From assembly GCA_002315315.1 (NCBI GenBank), contig DCGT01000034.1:1-7225 (forward strand): a stretch of 7,225 nucleotides of DNA, in the 5' to 3' direction. The notes below the pieces were generated by a model, which made no database searches, was not told the DNA's origin, and saw nothing but the letters and a program-made list of their open reading frames with translations. The translations under genes and the position numbers were made by a program. Origin of the DNA: Faecalibacterium sp. UBA1771 (GTDB lineage: Bacteria; Bacillota; Clostridia; Oscillospirales; Ruminococcaceae). This document shows, piece after piece, positions 1 through 5,335 of this stretch; the stretch's first letter is position 1, and each line of letters opens with the position of its first letter.

Positions 1-978
1 AGGGTCGGCGAAAAAGCCGAGATACTTTCGGTCTTGCGCTATCCTATGTTCGGAGTCGGTCAGCCGATTTCGGCAGATGTTTTTTTCGACGGTCTTGCCG
101 AGCTTGCCGCACCCGCAGTTGAGAATGCCGACGGCGTCGGCTTCTGCTTCTCCTATCCATGCCGCGGTGACGGGCGCGACGGGCGCACGCTGTATATGAC
201 AAAGGGTGTGCGGATAGACGGCATAGAAGGTAAGCCGCTATGCGCCATGACTCGTCAGTCTCTCAAAAAGCTCGGCAAAAAAGACGATGCCGAGTGGATT
301 TTGCTCAACGATTCGGTTGCTGTTCTGCTCACCGCGAGAATGTTCGATATCCCGCACAGTATGGAGCTGGGTATAATCGTGGGAACGGGTACAAATGTTT
401 GCTGTTATGCCGATGAGGAGAACGGAGGCGTTGCTCTCAACCTTGAGTCGGCGTGCTTCGACAGAATTTCGAGAACCGATATAGACCTACTCTTTGACAG
501 TACGCTTGCCAACAAAGGTCAGTCGGTGTTGGAAAAGCAGGTTGCGGGCGCATGGCTTGGCGGCCTTGTGCAGACCGCTCTGAGTGTTGCGGCGAAAGAC
601 GGTTTTTTGAGCGCAGATGCATTTGCCGGCCGACCGTTAGTCTCGGAGCAGCTCGATGATTTGATTGAAGGAAAACTGTTGGGCGATGAAACCGCCCGCG
701 CGATTGCCGGTGCTTTCGTCCGCCGCGGTGCAATGCTGTCGGCGTGCGAGCTTGCGGGCGCGGTTGTTTTTTCCGGTAACCCTACATCGGCAGAGCTTCC
801 CGCTCTTGCCGTGACCGACGGCTCGATGATAAACCGTTGCCGCGCTTTCCGACGGGCATTTGACGATTGCCTGCATGACTTTGAAAATCACGGAATTTAT
901 ATAAAAACCGTCACCGTTGACGAGGCTCCGATAATCGGAAGCGCCGCGGCGGCATTGACGGTGGAAAAGAACTTATGA
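1..978 (+). CDS. Hexokinase, eukaryotic-type (5'-truncated by window)
   Basis: Probably phosphorylates glucose or another hexose with ATP in the cytoplasm, feeding glycolysis. The reading frame is open from base 1, so the real start is upstream; the TTG at 34 is an internal codon. 325 residues are visible. The hexokinase 1/2 fold is recognisable in order: GFCFSYPC (about visible 47-54, glucose-binding Ser), a TKG motif (about 67-69), LNDS with the catalytic Asp (about 104), the phosphate-binding GTGTN (128-132), LNLESACFDR with a sugar-binding Glu, EKQVAGAWLGG (about 178, second sugar-binding Glu) and a C-terminal VTDGSM adenosine-site segment. Family members are about 420-460 residues, so roughly 100 N-terminal residues, including the first phosphate loop, lie outside the window. 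Key residues look intact, so it should be active. The stop overlaps the next start by ATGA. Family knowledge: most bacteria use ROK or Glk glucokinases instead; substrate preference cannot be read here. Confidence 0.88.
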   Translation, partial: RVGEKAEILSVLRYPMFGVGQPISADVFFDGLAELAAPAVENADGVGFCFSYPCRGDGRDGRTLYMTKGVRIDGIEGKPLCAMTRQSLKKLGKKDDAEWILLNDSVAVLLTARMFDIPHSMELGIIVGTGTNVCCYADEENGGVALNLESACFDRISRTDIDLLFDSTLANKGQSVLEKQVAGAWLGGLVQTALSVAAKDGFLSADAFAGRPLVSEQLDDLIEGKLLGDETARAIAGAFVRRGAMLSACELAGAVVFSGNPTSAELPALAVTDGSMINRCRAFRRAFDDCLHDFENHGIYIKTVTVDEAPIIGSAAAALTVEKNL

Positions 979-1889
979 AAAAGGTTTTAACTGTTTTAAT
1001 AGTGCTTATGCTTACACTGTCGCTGTTCGGATGTGCCGAACTGCCGAGTGAGAAAAACGAGGTTGTTATGACGGTTGACGGTGTCGAAATCACCGCCGAG
1101 GAATATTACTGCACCGTTGAAAGTCGCCTTGCCCGCATAAACAACGACACCGATTACTGGAAAAAGCACCGCAGCGAATGGAAAGAAGCTGCTGCCGATG
1201 CCGAAGAAGCCTTGATTCAGCTTTATGCGGTATATGCATGGGCGATTGAAAACGGCGCACAGCTTTCGCCTGAAGCTTATGATGAGGTCGAACAGGCGGT
1301 ATCCGAGCTGACGGTTGCCGAGGACGGCAGAGTGTACTCGCTCGGCGGTCTTACCGTTGACGTCTGTCGCCGCCGTCTGACCGTTGCCGCCACCGTCGAT
1401 GCGTTTCTAACCCTTATCTGCGACAGTACAAGGGGAATTGTAGAGGTCACCGAGCAGGATATGGAGCAATATGCCGAACGGAATAAGCTCGTTTGTCTTA
1501 AAATTATAACCGTTCCCGATTTTGATGCGGCAAAAGTGATACTTCAAAGAGCCGTTGACGGAGAGGATTTCGACACGCTTTATGCCGATTACTCCGATGA
1601 TAATGTCGGTGTGTCCTCCGAAACCTTTAATGTCGATTCGCTCGGTGACGAAATGCTCGCGGCAGTCGATGTACCTTACGGCACCGTCGTTCCTCAGCTT
1701 ATCGAGAACGGAGGGAATTATCTGATAGTAAAATCGGTCGAGCCGGATACCGACGAGATACGCACACGGGTTATGTCGCAGAAGTTGACCGAAATATATG
1801 CCGAGCGGGGCAAGAATGCGGTTGTCGTCCGCAGTGAAAAGCTGTCGGAGCTGACACCCGCGAAGCTCGATTTGAGTCTGCTGAAATAA
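975..1889 (+). CDS. PrsA/SurA-like parvulin-fold lipoprotein, catalytic His absent
   Basis: Predicted membrane-anchored extracytoplasmic lipoprotein of 304 residues, of the foldase/peptidyl-prolyl isomerase type. A lipoprotein signal peptide is clear: MKK, a hydrophobic run at 4-18, then the lipobox LFGC with Cys20. Residues about 30-165 resemble a SurA/PrsA N-terminal chaperone domain (VMTVDGVEITAEEYY near 31-45, then helices). Residues about 171-257 follow the PpiC pattern: LKIITV, DAAKVILQRAVDGEDFDTL, a YS motif, and GNYLIVKSVEPD. Both positions that normally carry His (HILV and GYHIIKV) are replaced (KIITV, NYLIVKSV), so isomerase activity is doubtful and a holdase role is more likely; that is inference. 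The start is ATG at 975, preceded by GGAAAAG, and it overlaps the hexokinase stop by four bases, implying translational coupling. No promoter of its own was seen. The SurA/PrsA assignment is from pattern only. Confidence 0.72.
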   Translation: MKKVLTVLIVLMLTLSLFGCAELPSEKNEVVMTVDGVEITAEEYYCTVESRLARINNDTDYWKKHRSEWKEAAADAEEALIQLYAVYAWAIENGAQLSPEAYDEVEQAVSELTVAEDGRVYSLGGLTVDVCRRRLTVAATVDAFLTLICDSTRGIVEVTEQDMEQYAERNKLVCLKIITVPDFDAAKVILQRAVDGEDFDTLYADYSDDNVGVSSETFNVDSLGDEMLAAVDVPYGTVVPQLIENGGNYLIVKSVEPDTDEIRTRVMSQKLTEIYAERGKNAVVVRSEKLSELTPAKLDLSLLK

Positions 1890-1897
1890 CCGTATAC

Positions 1898-1926
1898 TTT
1901 ACAAATCGGAAATATTGTTCTATTAT
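1898..1926 (+). promoter_or_regulatory. Sigma-70-type promoter for the zinc-ribbon protein gene
   Basis: TTTACA (1898-1903, five of six to the -35 consensus) is followed after exactly 17 bases by TATTAT (1921-1926, five of six to the -10 consensus). Transcription would start near 1933, giving a leader of about 100 bases before the ATG at 2034. No convincing leader structure or known riboswitch was recognised. This makes the downstream gene a separate unit from the hexokinase pair, although no strong terminator lies between them. Confidence 0.6.
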
Positions 1927-2020
1927 TAATTAAAGGCAGTATGGTACGGTGTACGGTTAATGCTTCAAAACAGCTTTGTATGAAATCTGCGCCTCTGCGG
2001 AGACGATAAAATAAACATTT

Positions 2021-2025
2021 GAGGG
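2021..2025 (+). promoter_or_regulatory. Ribosome binding site that fixes the start at 2034
   Basis: GAGGG lies 8 bases before the ATG at 2034. An in-frame TTG at 2019 overlaps this site, so it cannot be the start; the ATG is the supported one. Confidence 0.8.
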
Positions 2026-2033
2026 ATATACCT

Positions 2034-2858
2034 ATGAAAATAAAATGCGGATTGTGCGGAGAAATATTTGACGACAGCATATTGGTGTGTCCGGGCTGCG
2101 GAGCGCATTTTGCTCCGAGACCCGCTGTCGTGCAAAGGCCGGCTCCGACTCCCGATTTTGACGTTGCCCCCTCCGGCTTCAACCTTTCGAAAACCGAGGT
2201 TGACACTTCTGTCAGCGCCGCGGAGGATTTCGTGAGCGGATTTAATCCTCGTCACACGGTGGAATTTGACAATATCGGATTCGATACCTCCGGAATTCCT
2301 TCCGATTCTCTGCTTTCCGGTGAATCGGAGGGCAACTCGACCGTTATTCCGAGACCGATTCCCAAGAAACGCAAGGTGTCGGTGTGGGTGACTGTCGCGG
2401 TAATGCTGCTCGTGCTTGCCATGGGAGTTTTCGCAACGGTTTATTTCATATTTCCGCGCATAAGACTTGTCAGCGAGCAGGAGGAGTTTGCGGAGCAGCT
2501 CGCCGGAAGCTGGCTCAGCGAGGAGTTTACATATTCGTCATCGAGTGATGTGGCTGTTGTCGAGCTTATAACCTTTGATGAGGACGGCAGCTATACGCTG
2601 AAATATATGAAGGTTGACAGCAAGTACCCTAACGGTTGGGAAAACGGCAAATGGACAGTCACCTCCGAAACAACCGGTACATACAAGATTCTTCCGCAGG
2701 AACAGCGTCTGTTGCTTATGAGCACCGAAAACGGTCAGAATGTTTATTATGATTTGTATTTCGTCTCACACGATTTCGAAAACGGCAAAATGGTAATACG
2801 CGAGTATTACAACGATGCCCGCACAAGCTTCTATGATTTGAGCTACATTAAAAAATAA
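2034..2858 (+). CDS. Zinc-ribbon, single-TM membrane protein with extracytoplasmic beta-rich domain
   Basis: 274-residue protein of unknown role. The N-terminus is a four-cysteine zinc ribbon (Cys5, Cys8, Cys19, Cys22; CGLCG...CPGCG), followed by a Pro-rich and acidic low-complexity linker (about 25-108). A basic KKRK patch then precedes one transmembrane helix at about 116-140, which by the positive-inside rule puts the zinc ribbon in the cytoplasm and the C-terminus outside. Residues about 155-274 look like a small lipocalin-like or DUF5640-like beta sheet domain: LAGSWLSEEF, ITFDEDGSYTLKY, GKWTV, YYDLYFVSHD, FYDLSYIKK. This zinc-ribbon/TM/beta-domain layout is common in Clostridia and usually annotated as hypothetical. 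It has its own promoter and RBS and ends just before a strong hairpin, so it is probably monocistronic. The domain layout is well supported; function is not. Confidence 0.85.
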   Translation: MKIKCGLCGEIFDDSILVCPGCGAHFAPRPAVVQRPAPTPDFDVAPSGFNLSKTEVDTSVSAAEDFVSGFNPRHTVEFDNIGFDTSGIPSDSLLSGESEGNSTVIPRPIPKKRKVSVWVTVAVMLLVLAMGVFATVYFIFPRIRLVSEQEEFAEQLAGSWLSEEFTYSSSSDVAVVELITFDEDGSYTLKYMKVDSKYPNGWENGKWTVTSETTGTYKILPQEQRLLLMSTENGQNVYYDLYFVSHDFENGKMVIREYYNDARTSFYDLSYIKK

Positions 2859-2868
2859 GTGAAATATC

Positions 2869-2901
2869 AATCACCCGCCGAGCATTGCCCGACGGGTGAT
2901 T
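2869..2901. terminator. Strong intergenic hairpin terminator between convergent genes
   Basis: AATCACCCG pairs perfectly with CGGGTGATT at the outer end. The pairing continues inward with two mismatches (CCCGCCGAGC against GCCCGACGGG) to a 3-base ATT loop, giving a stem of about 15 positions. It begins 11 bases after the zinc-ribbon gene stop. The downstream tract on the plus strand is only moderately T-rich (ATTTGTAAGCTTTT). On the minus strand the sequence after the stem ends in a T run complementary to TAAAAAATAAG. It therefore may serve both converging genes. Confidence 0.75.
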
Positions 2902-2904
2902 ATT

Positions 2905-2936
2905 TGTAAGCTTTTATTAATGTCGAATTGCTTACA
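2905..2936. repeat. Second hairpin, TGTAAGC/GCTTACA
   Basis: A perfect 7-bp inverted repeat (2905-2911 and 2930-2936) around an AT-rich 18-base loop sits directly beside the main terminator hairpin and just before the 3' end of the minus-strand HD gene. A third, weaker GTTC/GAAC stem follows at 2940-2952. It probably takes part in ending transcription from either side, but neither flank has a good T run. Confidence 0.4.
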
Positions 2937-2958
2937 GGCGTTCTTTACGAACTAATTA

Positions 2959-3528
2959 TCAGACTCCGAGTGAGTCGACAAGCGATTTCATGGCGGTGAG
3001 GGTATCGGTCATTAGCTCGTCAAGTGTGACGCCCATAAGCTCTGCGCCGTGAGTAATAACCTCGCGGGAACAGCCGGCGGCGAAAGCGGGCTGCTTGAAT
3101 TTTTTTCTGAGCGAGCTGATTTCCATATCGGAGCAGGACTTGGAGGGGCGAACGGCGGCGCAGGCACCTATCAGACCCGTCAGCTCGTCGGTCGCGAACA
3201 GCACCTTTTCCATATATTTTGTCGGCTCAACATCGGCACCGGTCAGACCGTAACCGTGACTGATAACCGAATCGGTCACTGCTTTGTCCACACTCTCGGC
3301 GTCGAGAATTTCGCGAGCCTTTACACAATGCTGTTCGGGGTACAGCTCAAAATCTATATCGTGGAGCATACCGACGGCTTTCCAATATTCGGTATTGTCC
3401 GGGTCGTGACGCTCGGAAAACCACCCCATAACACCCGAAACGATTTCGGCGTGCTTGCGGTGAAAATCCTCTTTGTTGTACTTTTCCATAAGCTCGCGTG
3501 CCTGCGAGACGGAGGGAATATAACTCAT
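2959..3528 (-). CDS. HD-domain phosphohydrolase family protein
   Basis: 189-residue cytoplasmic protein with a metal-dependent HD fold. In order: HAEIV with His26, GMLHDIDFE with the signature His56-Asp57, ISHGYG with His91, and FATDELTGLI with Asp114, which together match the usual H...HD...H...D metal ligands. The length fits small stand-alone HD hydrolases (COG2316-like). The substrate, whether nucleotide or other phosphate ester, cannot be read from sequence. The start chosen is ATG at 3528, because AGGAG at 3541-3537 lies 8 bases upstream; the GTG at 3534 is only 2 bases from that site and would add two residues. The gene is on the minus strand and follows a 29-codon hydrophobic peptide gene by 20 bases, so the two are likely co-transcribed. 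It converges with the zinc-ribbon gene. Confidence 0.85.
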   Translation of the reverse strand: MSYIPSVSQARELMEKYNKEDFHRKHAEIVSGVMGWFSERHDPDNTEYWKAVGMLHDIDFELYPEQHCVKAREILDAESVDKAVTDSVISHGYGLTGADVEPTKYMEKVLFATDELTGLIGACAAVRPSKSCSDMEISSLRKKFKQPAFAAGCSREVITHGAELMGVTLDELMTDTLTAMKSLVDSLGV

Positions 3529-3536
3529 AATCACAT

Positions 3537-3541
3537 CTCCT
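3537..3541 (-). promoter_or_regulatory. Ribosome binding site for the HD-domain gene
   Basis: AGGAG on the minus strand, 8 bases before the ATG at 3528. The spacing decides against the GTG at 3534 as the start. Confidence 0.8.
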
Positions 3542-3548
3542 GTTTAAA

Positions 3549-3638
3549 TTATTTGAGCAGAGTGAGCAGCGACGTCAGACCGGCGCCGAATATCATCAGT
3601 AAAGCCAGAATGGCGGCGATGATTTTTTTGATTCTCAA
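3549..3638 (-). CDS. Small hydrophobic single-TM peptide, 29 aa, TTG start
   Basis: A short frame of 29 codons plus TAA. It begins with TTG, then a basic RIKK at 2-5, an almost unbroken hydrophobic stretch at 6-28 (Ile/Leu/Ala/Met with FGAG in the middle), and a terminal Lys. This predicts one membrane helix spanning nearly the whole peptide, with a positively charged cytoplasmic N-terminus. Evidence that it is real: the RBS AGAGGTG (3651-3645), part of a near-consensus AAGAGGTGAT, lies 6 bases upstream of the TTG; a candidate promoter sits just before it; the stop is 20 bases before the HD gene start; and there is no other explanation for the strong RBS. I do not recognise the family. Alternatives are a leader peptide controlling the HD gene, or a type I toxin-like small peptide, though no antisense RNA was seen. 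Confidence 0.62.
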   Translation of the reverse strand: MRIKKIIAAILALLMIFGAGLTSLLTLLK

Positions 3639-3644
3639 CGGTAT

Positions 3645-3651
3645 CACCTCT
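3645..3651 (-). promoter_or_regulatory. Near-consensus ribosome binding site for the 29-aa peptide
   Basis: AGAGGTG on the minus strand, within a longer AAGAGGTGAT that matches the 16S rRNA tail apart from one missing G. It is 6 bases upstream of the TTG at 3638. The strength of this site is the main reason to accept the TTG start. Confidence 0.7.
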
Positions 3652-3659
3652 TACCGAAT

Positions 3660-3687
3660 ATAATATCACTTTTCAAATAAAATACAA
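3660..3687 (-). promoter_or_regulatory. Candidate promoter for the small peptide/HD gene unit
   Basis: On the minus strand TTGTAT (3687-3682) is followed after 16 bases by TATTAT (3665-3660), which matches the -10 consensus at five of six positions; the -35 box is weak (three of six). The start of transcription would fall near 3653, almost at the RBS, giving a very short leader. Moderate support only. Confidence 0.4.
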
Positions 3688-3717
3688 ACAGGTGAATTTT
3701 TTGCTGATTTGCGGCAA

Positions 3718-3726
3718 TATTATTAT
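3718..3726 (+). promoter_or_regulatory. Candidate -10 region for the solute-binding protein gene
   Basis: Two overlapping TATTAT boxes (3718-3723 and 3721-3726) lie about 30 bases before the ATG at 3757 in an AT-rich divergent region. The only -35 candidate at 17 bases is a poor TTTTTG (3698-3703). If used, such a promoter would probably need an activator or an extended element; this is inference. Confidence 0.3.
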
Positions 3727-3756
3727 CGAAACATACCGTAAAAGTGAGGTAATAAT

Positions 3757-5076
3757 ATGAAAAAAATAATTGCATTGCTGACAGCATCGGTGCTGTGTCT
3801 TGTCGGTTGTGCGAAAAAAGAGCCGCAGGCTTCGCCCGCACCCGAAACGACAAACAGCATTACCGTGCTTGCAATGAACGATGACGCGGACGCACTCTCC
3901 GAAATTGCCGAAGGCTATCAGCAGGCGAAGGGAATCGACGTCAAAATAATCAGCTGTGACGCAAAAGGCTACACCGACCGACTTATTAGTCTTATGGGCG
4001 GCGAGAATATGCCCGATATTTTCCTCGTTGCGGGTCAGCTCGGATACCGCAATTGGGAGTCCTATTGCCGTGACCTTTCCGATACCGGACTTTATGAGCA
4101 GCTTGCCGACAGTGTGCTCGCAGTGAGTGACGGAAATGGGATTTTCGCCCTTCCTTTAAAAACCGAGGTCTACGGAATTCTTTACAACCGGGATATTTTG
4201 CAAAGGTATTTTGCATTGCCGACCCGAGCATCAACCGTGTCCTCTATCGAGAACATCGACAGCTTCGTCAAGCTCAGAGAGGTCGTGGAGGATATGTCTG
4301 AGCACCTTGATGAGCTGGGCATAGACGGGGTATTTGCACCCGTTTCGCTTGCCGACGGTACGGTGAGAATGTCCTCATACCTCATAAATGTTCCGATTTG
4401 GGCAGAGCTGTCCGAAACGGACGGTTACTCGACCGCTTCGTATGCGGCGTCAGAGGGTATTTCCTTTAAATATTCCGAAAATTATAAGAACGCGGTCGAC
4501 CTCATAACCGGCAACAACGCATTGGACGGCGGAGATTACCGAAATGTCGGCATGCTTGACGGTATAAAATCCTTTGCCGCAGGTCACAGTGCAATGATGC
4601 TTGGCGGCAGCTTCGACTGGGACTATATCTCAGAGGTTGACTCGACCGCCGTCGATGTTGATAATATCGGAATTATGCCGATATATACGGGTCTCGGTGA
4701 AGAAGAAAATCAAGGTCTGTGTGTCGGAAGTACGCAGTATATTGCGGTGAATGCTTCCGCCGATTCCGAAAAGCAGGCAGCGGCGATAGAATTTCTGAAA
4801 TGGCTGTATACCGGAGATGGTAAAGCTCTGCTCGGTGAAAAGCTCGGCTTTATGTCGCCCTACACCCAAACGGGCGGAAATCCGATTTCCGCCGCCGCGC
4901 GTCGACACATGGACAAGCGCTCGGTTGAATGGGTTTTCAATGCTTTTCCCGACACATTTGCCGCCGACGTCACCTCCGCTCTTGCCGGATATCTTGATGC
5001 AAGCACGACCTATGAGAGCTTTTCAAACACTGTCGTAACATCTTGGGCTTCACAGGGAACACTTCTCGGAGTATAG
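3757..5076 (+). CDS. Extracellular solute-binding lipoprotein, sugar ABC type (family 1)
   Basis: 439-residue lipoprotein that would bind a solute, probably a sugar or oligosaccharide, outside the membrane for an ABC importer. Signal peptide MKKIIALLTASVLCLVGC with lipobox LVGC and Cys18, then a Lys/Pro/Ala-rich tether to about residue 33. Family 1 hallmarks: a first strand ITVLAMND, MPDIFLVAGQ (85-94), the hinge motif GIFALPLKTEVYGILYNRD (128-146), and FAAGHSAMMLGGSFDWDY (273-290), matching the usual GxxAMxxxG pattern, plus a C-terminal AAIEFLKWLYTGDG. The length is typical. The start is ATG at 3757 with GAGGT 6 bases upstream. No permease or ATPase gene is adjacent: upstream is a divergent HD gene and downstream malQ. 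It must use a transporter encoded elsewhere or act as a sensor. A malto-oligosaccharide ligand is suggested only by its neighbour malQ. Confidence 0.87.
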   Translation: MKKIIALLTASVLCLVGCAKKEPQASPAPETTNSITVLAMNDDADALSEIAEGYQQAKGIDVKIISCDAKGYTDRLISLMGGENMPDIFLVAGQLGYRNWESYCRDLSDTGLYEQLADSVLAVSDGNGIFALPLKTEVYGILYNRDILQRYFALPTRASTVSSIENIDSFVKLREVVEDMSEHLDELGIDGVFAPVSLADGTVRMSSYLINVPIWAELSETDGYSTASYAASEGISFKYSENYKNAVDLITGNNALDGGDYRNVGMLDGIKSFAAGHSAMMLGGSFDWDYISEVDSTAVDVDNIGIMPIYTGLGEEENQGLCVGSTQYIAVNASADSEKQAAAIEFLKWLYTGDGKALLGEKLGFMSPYTQTGGNPISAAARRHMDKRSVEWVFNAFPDTFAADVTSALAGYLDASTTYESFSNTVVTSWASQGTLLGV

Positions 5077-5100
5077 AACCGGTGAAATAAGAATAGCGGA

Positions 5101-5118
5101 TAATGTCGGTCGACATTA
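5101..5118. promoter_or_regulatory. Palindromic operator-like site
   Basis: TAATGTCGGTCGACATTA is an 8-bp perfect inverted repeat with a 2-base centre, placed 25 bases after the solute-binding gene stop. The centre is too short for an ordinary hairpin and no T run follows, so a dimeric DNA-binding protein site fits better than a terminator. It is about 140 bases upstream of the malQ -35 box, which is far for a simple repressor. No regulator gene is in the window. Confidence 0.35.
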
Positions 5119-5217
5119 ATCATTGTGTTTCATTTTGAGAAGTAAAACAACAAAGGAATGTTTTGTCGATTTATTTAAACCTAAAGCACGGAAATAAATA
5201 CAAATAGTATATTATAT

Positions 5218-5261
5218 AATACAAAAAACAATTCGTACAACTACGAGCCGTTTTTTGTATT
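5218..5261 (+). terminator. Nested hairpin with 12-bp outer stem and T tract
   Basis: AATACAAAAAAC (5218-5229) pairs perfectly with GTTTTTTGTATT (5250-5261). Inside is a second stem, TCGTA (5233-5237) with TACGA (5242-5246), around a CAAC loop. The inner hairpin followed by a GTTTTTT run resembles an intrinsic terminator, and the A tract on the other side makes it potentially bidirectional. It lies 141 bases after the solute-binding gene stop and abuts the malQ promoter, so it would insulate malQ from upstream transcripts. Confidence 0.55.
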
Positions 5262-5288
5262 GTTACATTATTATCGGTGTGGTAAAAT
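5260..5288 (+). promoter_or_regulatory. Sigma-70-type promoter for malQ
   Basis: TTGTTA (5260-5265, four of six) and TAAAAT (5283-5288, five of six) are separated by exactly 17 bases. Transcription would start near 5295, about 40 bases before the malQ ATG. The -35 box overlaps the last two bases of the preceding hairpin, so folding or protein binding there could interfere with promoter use. Confidence 0.62.
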
Positions 5289-5293
5289 AGCGT

Positions 5294-5323
5294 TGCGCCA
5301 CGGCATTGCCAATTTGCGGCGCA
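5294..5323 (+). promoter_or_regulatory. GC-rich leader hairpin at the malQ mRNA 5' end
   Basis: TGCGCC (5294-5299) pairs with GGCGCA (5318-5323), and a smaller GGC/GCC stem (5302-5304 with 5308-5310) fits inside the loop. Given the predicted transcription start near 5295, it would form the very 5' end of the messenger, with its base only a few bases from the weak GTGAG ribosome site at 5326-5330. A 5' stabilising hairpin or mild translational control are both possible. Confidence 0.4.
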
Positions 5324-5335
5324 TTGTGAGTGCTT

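Noticed and set aside
34..36. TTG as the start of the hexokinase gene
   Set aside because: The frame is open back to base 1 with sensible residues, there is no ribosome site before the TTG, and the family needs about 100 more N-terminal residues.
1887..1959. TAACCGTA and TACGGTTA inverted repeat after the lipoprotein gene
   Set aside because: 8 bp with a 57-base gap spanning a promoter; too loose for a terminator and not followed by a T run.
1718..2255. Two minus-strand open frames over the 1890-2033 gap
   Set aside because: No convincing ribosome site, and they overlap the lipoprotein and zinc-ribbon genes, which are far better supported.
2916..2925. ATTAATGTCG, identical to a half-site of the 5101-5118 palindrome region (5111-5120 reversed)
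   Set aside because: A single half-site at a gene 3' end, inside a hairpin loop; similar strings also occur in coding sequence (near 1600 and 1628) through codon choice.
3049..3663. Long plus-strand open frame opposite the HD-domain gene
   Set aside because: It is antisense to a gene with clear HD motifs and a good ribosome site, and its product shows no recognisable domain.
3666..3747. TCACTTTT and AAAAGTGA inverted repeat (3666-3673, 3740-3747) placed symmetrically in the divergent promoter region
   Set aside because: Only 8 bp, 66 bases apart, overlapping ordinary promoter and RBS-flanking sequence; chance is a sufficient explanation.
5211..5220. Perfect TATAAT boxes on both strands in the AT-rich stretch before the nested hairpin
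   Set aside because: No -35 box at suitable distance on the plus strand; on the minus strand a possible TTGTAC at 18 bases exists but no minus-strand gene lies downstream.
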